DNA of 64,000 bases from Lysobacter helvus. Lineage in GTDB: Bacteria; Pseudomonadota; Gammaproteobacteria; Xanthomonadales; Xanthomonadaceae. Of the stretch, positions 46,060-55,488 are shown one piece after another. Positions within the stretch are counted from its first letter, which is position 1; every line of letters begins with the position of its first letter. Location of the stretch: contig NZ_AP024546.1 of assembly GCF_018406645.1 (NCBI RefSeq), forward strand, positions 1,364,001-1,428,000, written 5' to 3'. A program made the position numbers and the translations under genes. The notes under the pieces are model-generated. The model did no database searches, was not told the origin of the DNA, and saw only the letters and a list, made by a program, of their open reading frames with translations.

Positions 46060-46392
46060 ATGCCACGCGATATTCCGACCAAGCTCCCCGCCGACGGCGA
46101 ACTCGAACGCCGCGACCCGCGCGTCGAAACGCGGCCGCGCGACGAAGACGTGCACATCGATCGCCGCGACCAGGTGCTGCTGCACGACATGCCGTCCATC
46201 ACCAACCGCGGCACCGGCAGCGTCGATCCGGCCGCCGAGGGCCATGGCAAGTCCGCCAAGGCGATCCACGACGAGGATCCCGACGGCATGGGCATTCCCG
46301 GCGAAGCGGTGCGCAGCGGCCACGACCAGCAAGGCAGCGGCTTCTCCAGTTCCGACGACACCGCGATGGACGATCGCCATCTCAGCGATTGA
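46060..46392 (+). CDS. Hypothetical hydrophilic disordered protein (110 aa)
   Basis: The product is rich in Asp, Arg, Gly and Ser with almost no hydrophobic residues, starts MPRDIPTKLPADGELER and ends in an acidic, Ser-rich tail. It looks intrinsically disordered, like small stress-linked proteins. GGGAG precedes ATG 46060. It shares a matched divergent promoter with the stress-type SDR, and the trehalose operon follows. No family is recognised. Confidence 0.65.
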   Translation: MPRDIPTKLPADGELERRDPRVETRPRDEDVHIDRRDQVLLHDMPSITNRGTGSVDPAAEGHGKSAKAIHDEDPDGMGIPGEAVRSGHDQQGSGFSSSDDTAMDDRHLSD

Positions 46393-46455
46393 GCACGGCG
46401 CGCGTTGACGCGCCGTCCACCCGATGCTCACGACGGCGTGAGCACAATCGATCGG

Positions 46456-47250
46456 ATGGAAACGAGTGAACGCCCGCGTCCATCGCCGCCGCCGCCCGCG
46501 CCTGGATGGACCGATACATGGGCGTTGTTCCTCGACGTCGATGGCTCGCTGCTCGATTTCGCGCTGGATCCCAATGGCGTCGTGACGCCCGAGGGATTGC
46601 AGCGCGACATCGCCACGCTCCACGTTGCGCTCGATGGCGCCGTTGCCTTGGTGAGCGGGCGCGCGATCGATGCGATCGACGATGTGCTCGGTGCATTGCG
46701 ACAAGTGCCAGCTGCTGGCCTGCACGGACTCGAACGCCGTGAAGCGGGCGGCGCGTACTTCGCGCCACCGCCCGCGCCCGACGCACTCGATGCCGTGCAT
46801 GCAGAAGCGCAACACGTCGCCGTGGCGTTCCCCGGTGCCGTCGCCGAACGCAAGGGACCGAACCTCGCGCTGCATTGGCGCGCCGCACCGGAAGCGCAGG
46901 ATGCCTTCCGTGCATTCGCTGCAGCGGCGTTGCGATTGCTGCCGGAGTATCGCGTGCAGGCCGGCGACCACGTGCTCGAACTGCGTCCCGGCGGCGAATC
47001 CGCCGACAAGGGCACCGCGGTGGAAGCGTTCCTGCAGCAAGCCCCGTTCCGCGGTCGCCGCCCGGTGTTCGTCGGCGACGACCTGACCGACGAACACGCC
47101 TTCGCCGTCGTCAACGCGCGCGACGGCATCAGCATCCTCGTCGGCGATCGCGATGCCAGCGTCGCGCGCTGGCAGTTGGCCAATCCCACCGCGGTGCGTG
47201 CCTGGTTGCATGCGCTCGCCACCGCCACCGCCACAGGAGTGCACGCATGA
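46456..47250 (+). CDS. otsB: Trehalose-6-phosphate phosphatase
   Basis: The 264-residue HAD phosphatase removes phosphate from trehalose-6-phosphate. The nucleophile motif is LFLDVDGSLLDF, with Asp27 and Asp29, and the metal motif is FVGDDLTDEHAF near the C-terminus. A Pro-rich leader fills residues 8-16. ATG 46456 is chosen as the last Met before the catalytic strand. The stop overlaps the GH15 start as ATGA. It starts the otsB-GH15-otsA operon. Confidence 0.93.
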   Translation: METSERPRPSPPPPAPGWTDTWALFLDVDGSLLDFALDPNGVVTPEGLQRDIATLHVALDGAVALVSGRAIDAIDDVLGALRQVPAAGLHGLERREAGGAYFAPPPAPDALDAVHAEAQHVAVAFPGAVAERKGPNLALHWRAAPEAQDAFRAFAAAALRLLPEYRVQAGDHVLELRPGGESADKGTAVEAFLQQAPFRGRRPVFVGDDLTDEHAFAVVNARDGISILVGDRDASVARWQLANPTAVRAWLHALATATATGVHA

Positions 47251-49031
47251 CGCGCCAGGCCAGCCTCGATCTCGGCGTCATCGGCAACGGCACGTTCGGC
47301 GCCCTGATCGATCCCGACGGCAGCGTCGTGTGGTGCTGCCTGCCCGCGTTCGATGGCGATCCTGCGTTCTGTTCGCTGCTCTCGCCCAAGCGCCCGGGCG
47401 GTGCGTGGGAGATCGAGCTCGAAGACCAGGCGCACACCGAACAACGCTATCTCCCGAACACCGCCATCCTCATCACGGTGCTGCACGACCGCCACGGCGG
47501 CGCGCTGGAGATCACCGACTTCGCACCGCGCTGGCGGCATTACGATCGCCTCTATCGCCCGGTCGGCCTGTTCCGCCGCGTGCGTCCGCTCGCCGGTTCG
47601 CCGCGCATCCGCGTGCGCCTGCAACCGCTCGCCGACTGGGGCGCGCGCGAACCCGAACGCACGTGGGGCAGCAACCACATGCGCTGGCTGTTGCCCGGCC
47701 ACGTGCTGCGCCTCACCACCGACCTGTCGCTGCGCCTGCTGCGCGACGAACTGCCCTTCGTGCTCGATCGCGAACTGCACTTCGTGCTCGGCCCTGATGA
47801 AACGCTGACGCAGCCGATCGGCGCGTTCGTCCGCGACGCCGAAGAGCGCACGACGAACTACTGGCGCGAATGGGTGCGTTACCTGTCGATCCCGCTGGAA
47901 TGGCAGGAGGCCGTGATCCGCAGCGCCATCACGCTGAAGCTGTGCCAGTACGAGGACACCGGCGCGATCATCGCGGCGATGACCACGTCCATCCCCGAAG
48001 CGCCGCACACCACGCGCAACTGGGATTACCGCTACTGCTGGCTGCGCGATGCGGCGTTCGTCGTGCGCGCGCTCAACCGGCTCGGCGCGACGGCGACGAT
48101 GGAGGAGTACATCCGCTACATCTTCAACATCGTCACCGCCGAACCCGCGGACATCCAGCCGGTGTTCGGCATCGGCTTCGAAGCGCAACTGCACGAAGAC
48201 GAAGCCGAAGGCCTGGCGGGCTATCGCGGCATGGGCCCCGTGCGCGTCGGCAACCTGGCGTGGAAGCAGGTGCAGCACGATGTGTACGGCAGCGTCATGC
48301 TCGCCTCGACGCAGTTGTTCTTCGACCAGCGCCTGCAACATCCGGGCGATGCGGCGACGTTCGCGCGCCTGGAGCCGCTGGGCGAACAGGCCTGGCGCAT
48401 GCACGACCAGCCGGATGCGGGCCTGTGGGAATTCCGCGGACGCGCGTCCGTGCACACGTATTCGTCGGTGATGTGCTGGGCCGCGTGCGATCGCCTGGCG
48501 AAAGTCGCGGCGCGCTTCGGCCTGGTCGAGCGCGTGCAGCATTGGCGCGGGCGCGCGGATCGCATCCGCGCCAAGGTGATGGAAGCGGCGTGGAATGCCG
48601 AGCTCGGCCACTTCGTCGATGCCTTTGGCGGCGATCGCCTCGATGCGAGCCTGCTGCTGCTCGCGGACACGGGTTTCATCGAAGCGAAGGATCCGCGCTA
48701 CATCGCCACGGTGGAGGCGATCGGCAAGGGCCTGCGCCGCGGCCACGGCCTGTATCGCTACATCGCGCCGGACGACTTCGGCGCACCGGAAACCAGCTTC
48801 ACCATCTGCACGTTCTGGTACGTCGAAGCGCTCGCCGCGATCGGCCGCCATGACGAAGCGCGCGCGTTGTTCGAAACCGTGCTCGCGCGGCGCAATCCGC
48901 TGGGCCTGCTGTCGGAAGACCTGGGCTTCGAAGATGGCGAGGCGTGGGGCAACTTCCCGCAGACGTATTCGCACGTGGGCCTGATCAGCGCTGCGATGCA
49001 CCTGTCGCGCCCGTGGCAGGACGCCACGTGA
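47247..49031 (+). CDS. Glycoside hydrolase family 15 protein
   Basis: The 594-residue protein has an N-terminal beta domain (LGVIGNGTFGALIDPDGSVVWCCLPAFDGDP) and a (alpha/alpha)6 barrel with WDYRYCWLRDAAFVVRAL and the catalytic acid region HEDEAEGLAGYRG-type and GLLSEDLGFEDGEAWGNFPQTYSHV. GH15 includes glucoamylases and trehalases. In this operon, between otsB and otsA, a glucan- or trehalose-hydrolysing role is plausible, and the fold cannot tell which. No signal peptide is seen, so it should be cytoplasmic. Confidence 0.92.
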   Translation: MTRQASLDLGVIGNGTFGALIDPDGSVVWCCLPAFDGDPAFCSLLSPKRPGGAWEIELEDQAHTEQRYLPNTAILITVLHDRHGGALEITDFAPRWRHYDRLYRPVGLFRRVRPLAGSPRIRVRLQPLADWGAREPERTWGSNHMRWLLPGHVLRLTTDLSLRLLRDELPFVLDRELHFVLGPDETLTQPIGAFVRDAEERTTNYWREWVRYLSIPLEWQEAVIRSAITLKLCQYEDTGAIIAAMTTSIPEAPHTTRNWDYRYCWLRDAAFVVRALNRLGATATMEEYIRYIFNIVTAEPADIQPVFGIGFEAQLHEDEAEGLAGYRGMGPVRVGNLAWKQVQHDVYGSVMLASTQLFFDQRLQHPGDAATFARLEPLGEQAWRMHDQPDAGLWEFRGRASVHTYSSVMCWAACDRLAKVAARFGLVERVQHWRGRADRIRAKVMEAAWNAELGHFVDAFGGDRLDASLLLLADTGFIEAKDPRYIATVEAIGKGLRRGHGLYRYIAPDDFGAPETSFTICTFWYVEALAAIGRHDEARALFETVLARRNPLGLLSEDLGFEDGEAWGNFPQTYSHVGLISAAMHLSRPWQDAT

Positions 49032-49038
49032 GTCGCGC

Positions 49039-50406
49039 ATGAGTCGCCTCGTCATCGTCTCCAATCGCGTCGCGTTGCCGCACGAACAGCGTGCCGGCGG
49101 GCTCGCGGTGGCGATGCGCGCGGCGCTGAAGGAATTCGGCGGGCTGTGGTTCGGCTGGAGCGGCAAGCGCGTGCGCGACGAACCCTCGGGCCGCATGCAC
49201 GAGATCAAGGACGGCAACACCACGTACGCGACGATGGACCTGTCGTACGAAGATTTCGACGGCTACTACAACGGCTTCTCCAACCGCACGCTCTGGCCGC
49301 TGCTGCACTTCCGCCTCGACCTGGTGGACTACCGGCGCGATACCTACGACGACTATCGCCGCGTGAATTCGCTGTTCGCCGAGAAGCTGGCGAAGCAATT
49401 GCGCCCGGACGACGTGGTGTGGGTGCACGACTACCACATGATTCCGCTCGCCCAGCGCCTGCGCGAACTCGGCGTCGCCAATCGCATCGGCTTCTTCCTG
49501 CACGTGCCGATGCCGTCGTCGGACCTGCTGGCGGCGATGCCGAACCACGAACAATTGTTTTCGTCGCTGGCCGCGTATGACCTCGTCGGCTTCCAGACCG
49601 AGCGCGACCTGGACCGCTTCCAGAGCTACGTGCGCCTGTATCGCGGCGGCAAGGTGTACGCCGATGGTCGGTTGCGCATGCAGGACGGGCGCGAATTCCG
49701 CGCCGGCGCATTCCCGATCAGCATCGACACCGGGATGATCGCGCGCCAGGCCGCCGCTGCCGTGTCGCGCGCATCGGTGCAGCGCCTGCGGGACAGCCTC
49801 GGCAGCCGCGTGCTCGCGATCGGCGTGGACCGGCTCGATTACTCGAAGGGCTTGCCGGATCGCTTCCGCGCCTTCGAACGCTTGCTGGAGAGTTATCCCG
49901 AACTACACGGGCAAATCACCTACCTGCAGCTCGCGCCCGTCTCGCGCGTCGAAGTGCCGGAATACCAGGCGTTGCGCCGCGAACTGGAAGGCCTGGCCGG
50001 CCACATCAACGGCCGCCACGCCGCGCCGGAATGGACGCCGGTGCGCTACGTCAACCGCGATTTCTCGCACGGCGTGCTCACGGGCTTCTATCGCAGCGCG
50101 GACATCGGCCTGGTCACGCCGTTGCGCGATGGCATGAACCTGGTGGCGAAGGAGTTCGTGGCGTCGCAGGATCCGGAGAAGCCCGGCGTGCTCGTGCTGT
50201 CGCGCTTCGCCGGCGCGGCGGCGGAGATGCACGAAGCCCTCATCGTGAATCCGTACGACCTCGACGGCGTCGCCGACGCCCTCGCGCAGGCGCACGCCAT
50301 GCCGATGGATGAACGCAAGGAACGCTGGCACGCGCTGCACAAGCGCCTGCAGAAACACGACATCACGTTGTGGCGGCGGAAATTCCTTGAGGCGCTCGCG
50401 GCCTGA
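49039..50406 (+). CDS. otsA: Trehalose-6-phosphate synthase
   Basis: The 455-residue GT20 enzyme joins UDP-glucose and glucose-6-phosphate. It begins MSRLVIVSNRVALP, with the glucose-6-phosphate site in GGLAVAM and the conserved WVHDYHM, FFLHVPMPSSD and GVDRLDYSKGL blocks, and donor contact LRDGMNLVAKEFVA. Length is typical. It ends the otsB-GH15-otsA operon, 7 bp after GH15, and is convergent with trmL. Confidence 0.96.
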   Translation: MSRLVIVSNRVALPHEQRAGGLAVAMRAALKEFGGLWFGWSGKRVRDEPSGRMHEIKDGNTTYATMDLSYEDFDGYYNGFSNRTLWPLLHFRLDLVDYRRDTYDDYRRVNSLFAEKLAKQLRPDDVVWVHDYHMIPLAQRLRELGVANRIGFFLHVPMPSSDLLAAMPNHEQLFSSLAAYDLVGFQTERDLDRFQSYVRLYRGGKVYADGRLRMQDGREFRAGAFPISIDTGMIARQAAAAVSRASVQRLRDSLGSRVLAIGVDRLDYSKGLPDRFRAFERLLESYPELHGQITYLQLAPVSRVEVPEYQALRRELEGLAGHINGRHAAPEWTPVRYVNRDFSHGVLTGFYRSADIGLVTPLRDGMNLVAKEFVASQDPEKPGVLVLSRFAGAAAEMHEALIVNPYDLDGVADALAQAHAMPMDERKERWHALHKRLQKHDITLWRRKFLEALAA

Positions 50407-50412
50407 GCCGCG

Positions 50413-50877
50413 TCATGCGCCGCCGTTGAAGCCCTGCTGGCGCCACGCTTCGAACACGACCACCGCGATCGCATTGGACAGGTTGAGGCTGCGATTGCCC
50501 GGCCGCATCGGCAGGCGCAGGCGCTGCGATTCCGGGACATGCGAGAGCACATCGTCCGGCAAGCCGCGCGTCTCGGGCCCGAAGAGAAACGCATCGCCTT
50601 GCGTGTAGGACGGCGTATCGAAGCGCACGCTGCCGCGGGTGCTCAGTGCGAAGAGGCGTTGGGGTGCGATCGCGGCGAGCGCTGCATCGAGCGAATCGTG
50701 GACCTGCAGCGTCGCGTATTCGTGGTAGTCGAGGCCGGCGCGTCGCAGCTGCGCATCCTCGAGCGTGAAGCCCAACGGCCGGACCAGGTGCAGGCGCGCC
50801 CCGGTGTTGGCGCACAAGCGGATCGCGTTGCCGGTGTTGGGCGGGATCTCGGGCTGGAAGAGGACGACATCGAACAT
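50413..50877 (-). CDS. trmL: tRNA (cytidine(34)-2'-O)-methyltransferase
   Basis: The 154-residue SPOUT enzyme methylates the ribose of the wobble base of tRNA-Leu. It begins MFDVVLFQPEIPPNTGNAIRLCANTG and has the SAM-binding knot with LFGPETRGLP and RLPMRPGNRSLNLSNA, as expected for TrmL. Length matches E. coli (157 aa). It lies tail-to-tail with otsA, and its start is 24 bp from the next small gene. Confidence 0.95.
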   Translation of the reverse strand: MFDVVLFQPEIPPNTGNAIRLCANTGARLHLVRPLGFTLEDAQLRRAGLDYHEYATLQVHDSLDAALAAIAPQRLFALSTRGSVRFDTPSYTQGDAFLFGPETRGLPDDVLSHVPESQRLRLPMRPGNRSLNLSNAIAVVVFEAWRQQGFNGGA

Positions 50878-50901
50878 GCCGCCATCATCGACACAAGCCG
50901 C

Positions 50902-51120
50902 TCAACCTTCCAGCTTCACCTTGCGCACGATGTGCAGCGCGCCCGGGATCATCGAATGGAAATCGACGCGGGGCAGGGCGGCGGCGGTCGCGGTGGCGTT
51001 CGCTTCGGCCTGCGCGGTGGCCGGTTCGCCCGGATCCCGGGCAGCGACGCCGGCGGCGAGGAGCAGCGCGGCGACGGGTAGCGCCAGCAGGCCGCGGAGC
51101 AGTTGGGTGTGCATCGACAT
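50902..51120 (-). CDS. Small secreted protein (72 aa)
   Basis: ATG 51120 follows a strong GGAGG at 51126-51130 (minus strand). The product has a signal peptide (MSMHTQLLRGLLALPVAALLLAAGVA-A), an Ala/Thr/Glu-rich linker and a short C-terminal part ending PGALHIVRKVKLEG. The mature peptide is about 45 residues. No family is known to me. It precedes trmL on the same strand and may be co-transcribed. Confidence 0.65.
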   Translation of the reverse strand: MSMHTQLLRGLLALPVAALLLAAGVAARDPGEPATAQAEANATATAAALPRVDFHSMIPGALHIVRKVKLEG

Positions 51121-51255
51121 GGGAGACCTCCTTGGCGTGCCGGACGGAGCACTTGGTTGACCAGTACTCACGCACGGAACGTGCCAATGCCTAACGCATT
51201 GATTCGCAAGGAATGACGGTGCGACGTTCGCGTGTCCGCGGACGTCCGGACGTGG

Positions 51256-51966
51256 TTACCAGGCCATCTGCTCGCCGCGCCAGTCGAGGAAGCGGCCGCT
51301 GTCCTTGGCCTTCAAGCCGCCGATCACCTGCAGCAACCCGGCTGCCGATTCCTCCGGCGAGATCTCGCCACCGGTGCCGCCCATGTCGGTGCGCACCCAT
51401 CCGGGACTGAGCGCCACCACCAGGATGTTGCGCGATGCGAGTGCCAGCGCGAGTTGCACGGTGGCCATGTTCTGCGCGGCCTTGCTCATCGAATAACTCG
51501 GCGAGCGGAATTCCGTGCGCGTGGCGAGGCTGGCCATCTGCGTGGAAATGTTGGCCACCGTCGCGCCGTCGGCGAGCAGCGACGCGAGCGCCTGCACCAG
51601 CAGCAGCGGGCCGATCGCGTTCACGCGCAGGCTGTCTTCGAGGATCGCCGGATCCAGCTTTCCCCAGCGTTCGCCGGAATGCAGCACGCCGGCGTTGTTC
51701 ACGAGCAAGTCGATCGGTGCGCCGTCGAGGACCAGCGGGAGTTCGCGCGCGAGTTCGTCTCGCGATTTGTCGGTGGCCACGTCGAGGGGCAGCACGTGCA
51801 GGCGGCCCGGGTATTCGCCCGCGAGCGTGTTGAGCGCGGTGGCCTTGCCGGGGTGGCGGGCAGTGGCGACGACGCGATCTCCACGCGCGAGCAGTTGCCG
51901 CGTGAAGGCGAGCCCCAATCCGCGGTTGGCGCCGGTGACCAGGCTGTGCTTCGGGGCGCTTGCCAT
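51256..51966 (-). CDS. SDR family NAD(P)-dependent oxidoreductase
   Basis: The 236-residue protein is a classical SDR: TGANRGLG for cofactor binding (about residues 11-18), NNAG, an NIST strand and the catalytic YSMSK (Tyr and Lys present). The C-terminus GGLKAKDSGRFLDWRGEQ resembles csgA/SniffER-type carbonyl reductases. The substrate is unknown. It is divergent from the M16 peptidase gene, with 103 bp between. Confidence 0.87.
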   Translation of the reverse strand: MASAPKHSLVTGANRGLGLAFTRQLLARGDRVVATARHPGKATALNTLAGEYPGRLHVLPLDVATDKSRDELARELPLVLDGAPIDLLVNNAGVLHSGERWGKLDPAILEDSLRVNAIGPLLLVQALASLLADGATVANISTQMASLATRTEFRSPSYSMSKAAQNMATVQLALALASRNILVVALSPGWVRTDMGGTGGEISPEESAAGLLQVIGGLKAKDSGRFLDWRGEQMAW

Positions 51967-52069
51967 GCCTGCGTTCCTTGCGACCGCGGCGGGTGTGCCG
52001 TCCGACCTAGTGTATCCACCGCGGCGGCGGGCTAGGATCGCCGGTCAAACGACCCGGAGCTTCCACCGA

Positions 52070-54982
52070 ATGAACCCGATCCGCAGGCCGCATTCCGCCC
52101 TGGCCACGTGTGCGCTGTCGCTCGCGCTGTCCTTCGCCATCGGCGGCACCGCTTTCGTGCCTTCGATCGCGCACGCCGCGTCGCCCAAGGCAGAGCTGGA
52201 CATCCCGTACGAGGCGTTCACCCTCTCCAACGGCCTGCGCGTGATCGTGCACACCGACCGCAAGGCGCCGGTGGTGTCGGTGGCCATCTGGTACCACGTG
52301 GGTTCGAAGGACGAGCCGACCGGTCGCACGGGCTTCGCGCACCTGTTCGAGCACCTGATGTTCAACGGCTCGGAGAACCACAAGGGCGAGTACTTCGGCC
52401 CGTTCGAAATGGCCGGCGTGTCGGACATCAACGGCAACACCTGGCTCGACCGCACGATGTACTTCGAAACGGTGCCCACCACCGCCCTCGACATGGCGCT
52501 TTGGATGGAATCCGACCGCATGGGCCACCTGCTCGGCGCGATCGACCAGGCCACGCTCGACGAACAGCGCGGCGTGGTGCAGAACGAAAAGCGCCAGGGC
52601 GAGAACGAACCCTACGGCCGCGTCGACGAACGCATGCTGGCCCAGACCTTCCCGGCCAACCATCCCTACCACCACGACACCATCGGCTCGATGGCGGACC
52701 TCAACGCCGCCTCGCTCGATGACGTGAAGACGTGGTTCCGCACGTACTACGGCGCGGCCAACACCGTGCTCGTGCTCAGCGGCGACATCGATGCCGCCAC
52801 CGCGAAGGCGAAGGTGCAGCAGTACTTCGGCGACATCGCACCGGGACCGGCCGTCGCACGCCAGGCGCAGTGGGTCGCACCGCGCACCACGTCCACGCGC
52901 GACCAGATGGAAGACACGGTCGCGCAGACGCGTATCTATCGCGAATGGAACATCCCGGCGCGCGACCAGCGCGACTTCGTGATGCTCTACCACGCGGCCG
53001 GCGTGATGGGCGGCGGCAAGACCTCGCGCCTGTACCAGCGCCTCGTCTACAAGGACAAGCTGGTCGACGACGTGCAGGTGGATGTCACGCCGTTCGAGCT
53101 CGCCAGCCAGTTCGTGCTCACCGCCGATGTCAAGCAGGGCGTGGATCCGAAGAAAGTCGAGGCCGCGATCGCCGAAGAATGGCAGCGCTTCCTCGCGGAA
53201 GGCCCGACGCAGGACGAACTCGCGCGCCTGCAGGCGCAGGATCGCGCCGGCACCATCCGCGGCCTCGAGCGCGCCCTCGGCAAGGCCTCGCGCCTGGGCG
53301 AAAGCGCGCTGTACCTCGGCAGCCCGGATGCGTGGAAGAAGCTCTACGCCTGGAACCAGGAAGCCACGCCCGCCGACGTGCAGGCCGCCGCGAAGAAGTG
53401 GCTGTCGCAGGGCGATTACACGCTCACCGTCGTGCCGGTGAAGGAAGCGCCGAAGATCGAAGACGTCGCCGGCCTGCCCGCCAGCAAGGACAAGCCCGCC
53501 GACATCCCCGGGACGTCCACCGCCTCGCTCAAGGCGACGCCCGGCACCGTCGATCGCAGCAAGGGCGTGCCCGAAGTCACCAGCTTCCCCGACATCAAGT
53601 TCCCGCAGGTCCAGCGCGGCAAGCTGAAGAACGGCATCGAAGTCGTGCTTGCCGAACGCCACACGGTCCCGACCGTAGGCATCACGCTGCAGTTCGACGG
53701 CGGTTACGCCAGCGATGCCGGCCGCAAGCTCGGCACCGCCAGCTTCACCTCGGCGATGCTGGATGAAGGCACGCAGTCGCTGGATTCGGTCGAGATCGCG
53801 CAGCGTCGCGAACGCCTCGGCATGAACCTCTCCACCGGCTGCAACCTCGACAGCTGCAGCGCGTCGGCCAACGTGCTGAAGGCCGAACTCGCGCCGTCGC
53901 TGGCGCTGTTCTCCGACGTCGTGCGCAACCCGGCGTTCCGCGATGCGGACGTCGAACGCATCCGCGCGCAGTGGCTGGCCGGCATCGCGCAGGAAAAGAC
54001 GCAGCCCACCAGCCTCGCGCTGCGCACGCTGCCGCCGCTGCTGTACGGCGCGGGCCATCCGTACGCGATCCCGTTCACCGGCAGCGGCACCGAAGCCGAC
54101 ATCCAGGCGCTCACCACCACCGACATGCGCGGCTGGCAGGCCGCGTGGCTGCGCCCGGACAACGTGCGCATCTTCGTCGCCGGCGACACCACGCTCGCGG
54201 AAATCACCAAGCAGCTCGACGCGGCCTTCGGTGACTGGAAGGCGCCGTCGGTGGCCAAGGGCACCAAGACGCTGCCGAAGGTCGCCGAGCAGACCGCGCC
54301 GCGCGTGTTCCTGGTCGACAAGCCCGGTGCGCAGCAGTCGCTGATCCTCGCCGGCCTGCTCGCACCGCCCACCACCGTGCCGAACGACCTGGAAATCCAG
54401 ACGATGAACGGCGCGTTCGGTGGTGCGTTCACCGCGCGCCTCAACATGAACCTGCGCGAGAACAAGCACTGGGCCTACGGCGCGTACAGCTTCTATCGCG
54501 ACGCCCTCGGCCAGCGCCCGTACATGCTTTACGCGCCGGTGCAGACCGACAAGACCGCCGAGTCGGCGAACGAAATTCGCATGGAAGTGAACGACGTGAT
54601 CGGCAAGCGCCCGCTGTCGACGGACGAGATCGCCAAGATCAAGGCCAACGACGTGCGCGGCCTGCCGGGCAGCTACGAAACCGCGAGCGCGGTGCTCTCG
54701 GCGCTGACCAGCAACGCGCTGTACGGGCGTCCCGACGACTACGTGTCCACGCTGAAGGCCCGCACCGAAGCGCAGACCGACGACGCGGTGCGCGCCGCGG
54801 CGACGGAAATCATCAAGCCGAAGGCGCTGACGTGGGTGATCGTCGGCGACCTGTCGCAGATCGAGCAGAAGGTGCGCAAGCTCGACCTCGGCCAGGTCTC
54901 CATCATCGACGCCGACGGCAAGCCGGTGACGCGCGCCGCCGTCGCACCGGCGAAGGCGCCCGCCGCCAACGGCACGAAGTGA
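52070..54982 (+). CDS. M16 family zinc metallopeptidase, double-length, secreted
   Basis: The 970-residue protein has a signal peptide (MNPIRRPHSALATCALSLALS, ending IAHA-A) and two M16 halves. The first half has the inverted zinc motif HLFEH (His91, Glu94, His95) and the downstream Glu in EQRGVVQNEKRQGENEPYG. The second half lacks HxxEH (GTASFTSAMLDEGTQ at the equivalent place) and is structural, as in pitrilysin-like pairs in one chain. It should degrade peptides in the periplasm. TAGGAT at 52033-52038 is a candidate -10 box, with GGAG before the ATG. The stop overlaps the DUF4156 gene start. Confidence 0.93.
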   Translation: MNPIRRPHSALATCALSLALSFAIGGTAFVPSIAHAASPKAELDIPYEAFTLSNGLRVIVHTDRKAPVVSVAIWYHVGSKDEPTGRTGFAHLFEHLMFNGSENHKGEYFGPFEMAGVSDINGNTWLDRTMYFETVPTTALDMALWMESDRMGHLLGAIDQATLDEQRGVVQNEKRQGENEPYGRVDERMLAQTFPANHPYHHDTIGSMADLNAASLDDVKTWFRTYYGAANTVLVLSGDIDAATAKAKVQQYFGDIAPGPAVARQAQWVAPRTTSTRDQMEDTVAQTRIYREWNIPARDQRDFVMLYHAAGVMGGGKTSRLYQRLVYKDKLVDDVQVDVTPFELASQFVLTADVKQGVDPKKVEAAIAEEWQRFLAEGPTQDELARLQAQDRAGTIRGLERALGKASRLGESALYLGSPDAWKKLYAWNQEATPADVQAAAKKWLSQGDYTLTVVPVKEAPKIEDVAGLPASKDKPADIPGTSTASLKATPGTVDRSKGVPEVTSFPDIKFPQVQRGKLKNGIEVVLAERHTVPTVGITLQFDGGYASDAGRKLGTASFTSAMLDEGTQSLDSVEIAQRRERLGMNLSTGCNLDSCSASANVLKAELAPSLALFSDVVRNPAFRDADVERIRAQWLAGIAQEKTQPTSLALRTLPPLLYGAGHPYAIPFTGSGTEADIQALTTTDMRGWQAAWLRPDNVRIFVAGDTTLAEITKQLDAAFGDWKAPSVAKGTKTLPKVAEQTAPRVFLVDKPGAQQSLILAGLLAPPTTVPNDLEIQTMNGAFGGAFTARLNMNLRENKHWAYGAYSFYRDALGQRPYMLYAPVQTDKTAESANEIRMEVNDVIGKRPLSTDEIAKIKANDVRGLPGSYETASAVLSALTSNALYGRPDDYVSTLKARTEAQTDDAVRAAATEIIKPKALTWVIVGDLSQIEQKVRKLDLGQVSIIDADGKPVTRAAVAPAKAPAANGTK

Positions 54983-55290
54983 TGATGCGTCCCGCGATCG
55001 GGCTCGTGCTCGCCGTCGTGCTGTCGTCCTGCACCTGGGTCCACATGGCCCCGGGTGCGAGCGCGGTCAAAGTGGTGACCGGCCCGCCGGCCGGTTGCCA
55101 GAACCGCGGCGAAGTCGAGGTGTCCGTGAAGGACAGCGTCGCCTTCTACGACCGGAACGCACTGCGCGTGCAGGAAGAACTGGAAACGCTGGCCCGCAAC
55201 GAGGCCCCGGGCCTCGGCGCCAACACGGTGCAGCCGCTGGCGCCGCCCAAGGAAGGTTCGCAGCGCTACGCCGCGTGGAAGTGCCGTTGA
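54982..55290 (+). CDS. DUF4156 family lipoprotein
   Basis: The 102-residue protein begins with a lipoprotein signal ending LSSC, so it should be lipidated at Cys17. The body shows the DUF4156-type pattern: GCQNRGEVEVSV, a Leu-rich ARNEAPGLGANTVQPL and the terminal Cys-Arg after YAAWK. Such proteins sit in the outer membrane with unknown function. Its ATG overlaps the M16 stop (TGATG), so the two are translationally coupled. A hairpin terminator follows. Confidence 0.85.
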   Translation: MMRPAIGLVLAVVLSSCTWVHMAPGASAVKVVTGPPAGCQNRGEVEVSVKDSVAFYDRNALRVQEELETLARNEAPGLGANTVQPLAPPKEGSQRYAAWKCR

Positions 55291-55353
55291 GCCACCGGAA
55301 GCGGACATTCCGGCCCGCCTGAACAGCGGGATCGTCCACATCTTCATGAATCC

Positions 55354-55383
55354 ACGGGTCCTGCGGGACCCGTTTCCATTTTC
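55354..55383 (+). terminator. Intrinsic terminator after the DUF4156 gene
   Basis: ACGGGTCC and GGACCCGT form a perfect 8-bp stem with a TGCG loop, followed by TTCCATTTTC, a moderate T-rich tail. It separates the M16 transcript from oleA. Confidence 0.75.
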
Positions 55384-55488
55384 AAGACCTGTGCGGCGGC
55401 GGTGAAGCCGGTATCCTGTCGCGCCCCCGGGCCCGGCCGCTTCGGCCCCCGCTCGCGGGATCCGTCACTTCGCAGGCAGTCCCCCATC

